The translations under genes and the position numbers were made by a program. DNA of 7,041 nucleotides, taken from positions 1-7,041 of the forward strand of contig JANXYS010000220.1 in assembly GCA_025355935.1 (NCBI GenBank). Reading direction: 5' to 3'. This DNA is from Chitinophagales bacterium. GTDB lineage: Bacteria > Bacteroidota > Bacteroidia > Chitinophagales > Chitinophagaceae. Positions 6,928 through 7,041 of the stretch are shown here, piece after piece (the stretch's first letter is position 1; each line of letters begins with the position of its first letter). The notes under the pieces are model-generated. The model searched no databases. It saw only the letters and a program-made list of their open reading frames with translations, and was not told the DNA's origin.

Positions 6928-7041
6928 AGTCTTCGTAAAGCTCACGCCATCCAGTAAACGTAGAAGCACTGCCAAGAAACTGATTATGAAAAATGGTGAT
7001 CATTACACCCCCCGCATCCCTGCAAACCTTAAGATAATGGT
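6905..7041 (-). CDS. 3' end of a gene resembling polysaccharide-deacetylase-family proteins (partial)
   Basis: The minus strand is open from the right edge (first full codon at 7039-7037) to a TGA at 6907-6905, giving 44 C-terminal residues. They contain GGVMITIFHNQFLG and then FTGWRELYEDFIAQLPG. A strand ending in a hydrophobic-H-N motif followed by G-W-x-x-x-Y-E is the usual end of polysaccharide-deacetylase-like (NodB-fold) proteins of Bacteroidota, where it is often written like FHN...GWxxVYE. This family match is recalled from pattern, not computed, and the catalytic part lies outside the window, so neither activity nor substrate can be assigned. The other two minus-strand frames are stopped early in this stretch, and the motif content argues for real coding sequence. 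The last 23 bp overlap the 3' end of the EamA transporter gene on the opposite strand. Confidence 0.68.
   Translation of the reverse strand, partial: HYLKVCRDAGGVMITIFHNQFLGSASTFTGWRELYEDFIAQLPG

Overview
The window looks like ordinary chromosomal DNA from a member of the Bacteroidota, most likely near the Chitinophagaceae/Sphingobacteriia. This rests on its AT-rich composition, the absence of a recognisable Shine-Dalgarno sequence before all five assignable starts, a ComEC whose C-terminal domain has lost the lactamase signature, and the wording of PurH (for example ILGGRVKTLHP). The lineage call is inference from sequence style, not from a database match. There are no RNA genes, insertion sequences, phage genes or CRISPR arrays.

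Layout, left to right. (1) Bases 1-960 (+) hold a calcineurin-like metallophosphoesterase whose reading frame is open to the left edge, so its start is probably outside the window. (2) Bases 961-1791 (-) hold an AmiD-like lipoprotein N-acetylmuramoyl-L-alanine amidase; its stop codon directly abuts the stop of the phosphoesterase. (3) Bases 1840-2100 (-) hold a small GlsB/YeaQ-type three-helix membrane protein, 48 bp upstream of the amidase and probably co-transcribed with it. (4) Bases 2101-2268 form the only sizeable intergenic region, a divergent control region with two possible Bacteroidota-type -7 elements. (5) Bases 2269-4365 (+) hold comEC, the inner-membrane DNA-uptake channel. (6) Bases 4432-5946 (+) hold purH, for the last two steps of IMP synthesis. 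(7) Bases 6007-6927 (+) hold an EamA/DMT-family transporter. (8) Bases 6905-7041 (-) hold the 3' end of a gene resembling Bacteroidota polysaccharide-deacetylase-family proteins; it overlaps the transporter gene tail to tail by 23 bp.

The leftward pair concerns the cell envelope (peptidoglycan turnover and a stress-type small membrane protein). The rightward run comEC-purH-transporter has short gaps (66 and 60 bp) and may be one transcription unit, but its products do not form an obvious pathway. No stretch over 300 bp lacks a gene. I did not find a convincing new biological system. The most useful points are the two terminator-less convergent gene ends, the hidden partial gene at the right edge, the start correction for the small membrane protein, the open 5' end of the first gene and the degenerate lactamase-like domain of ComEC.
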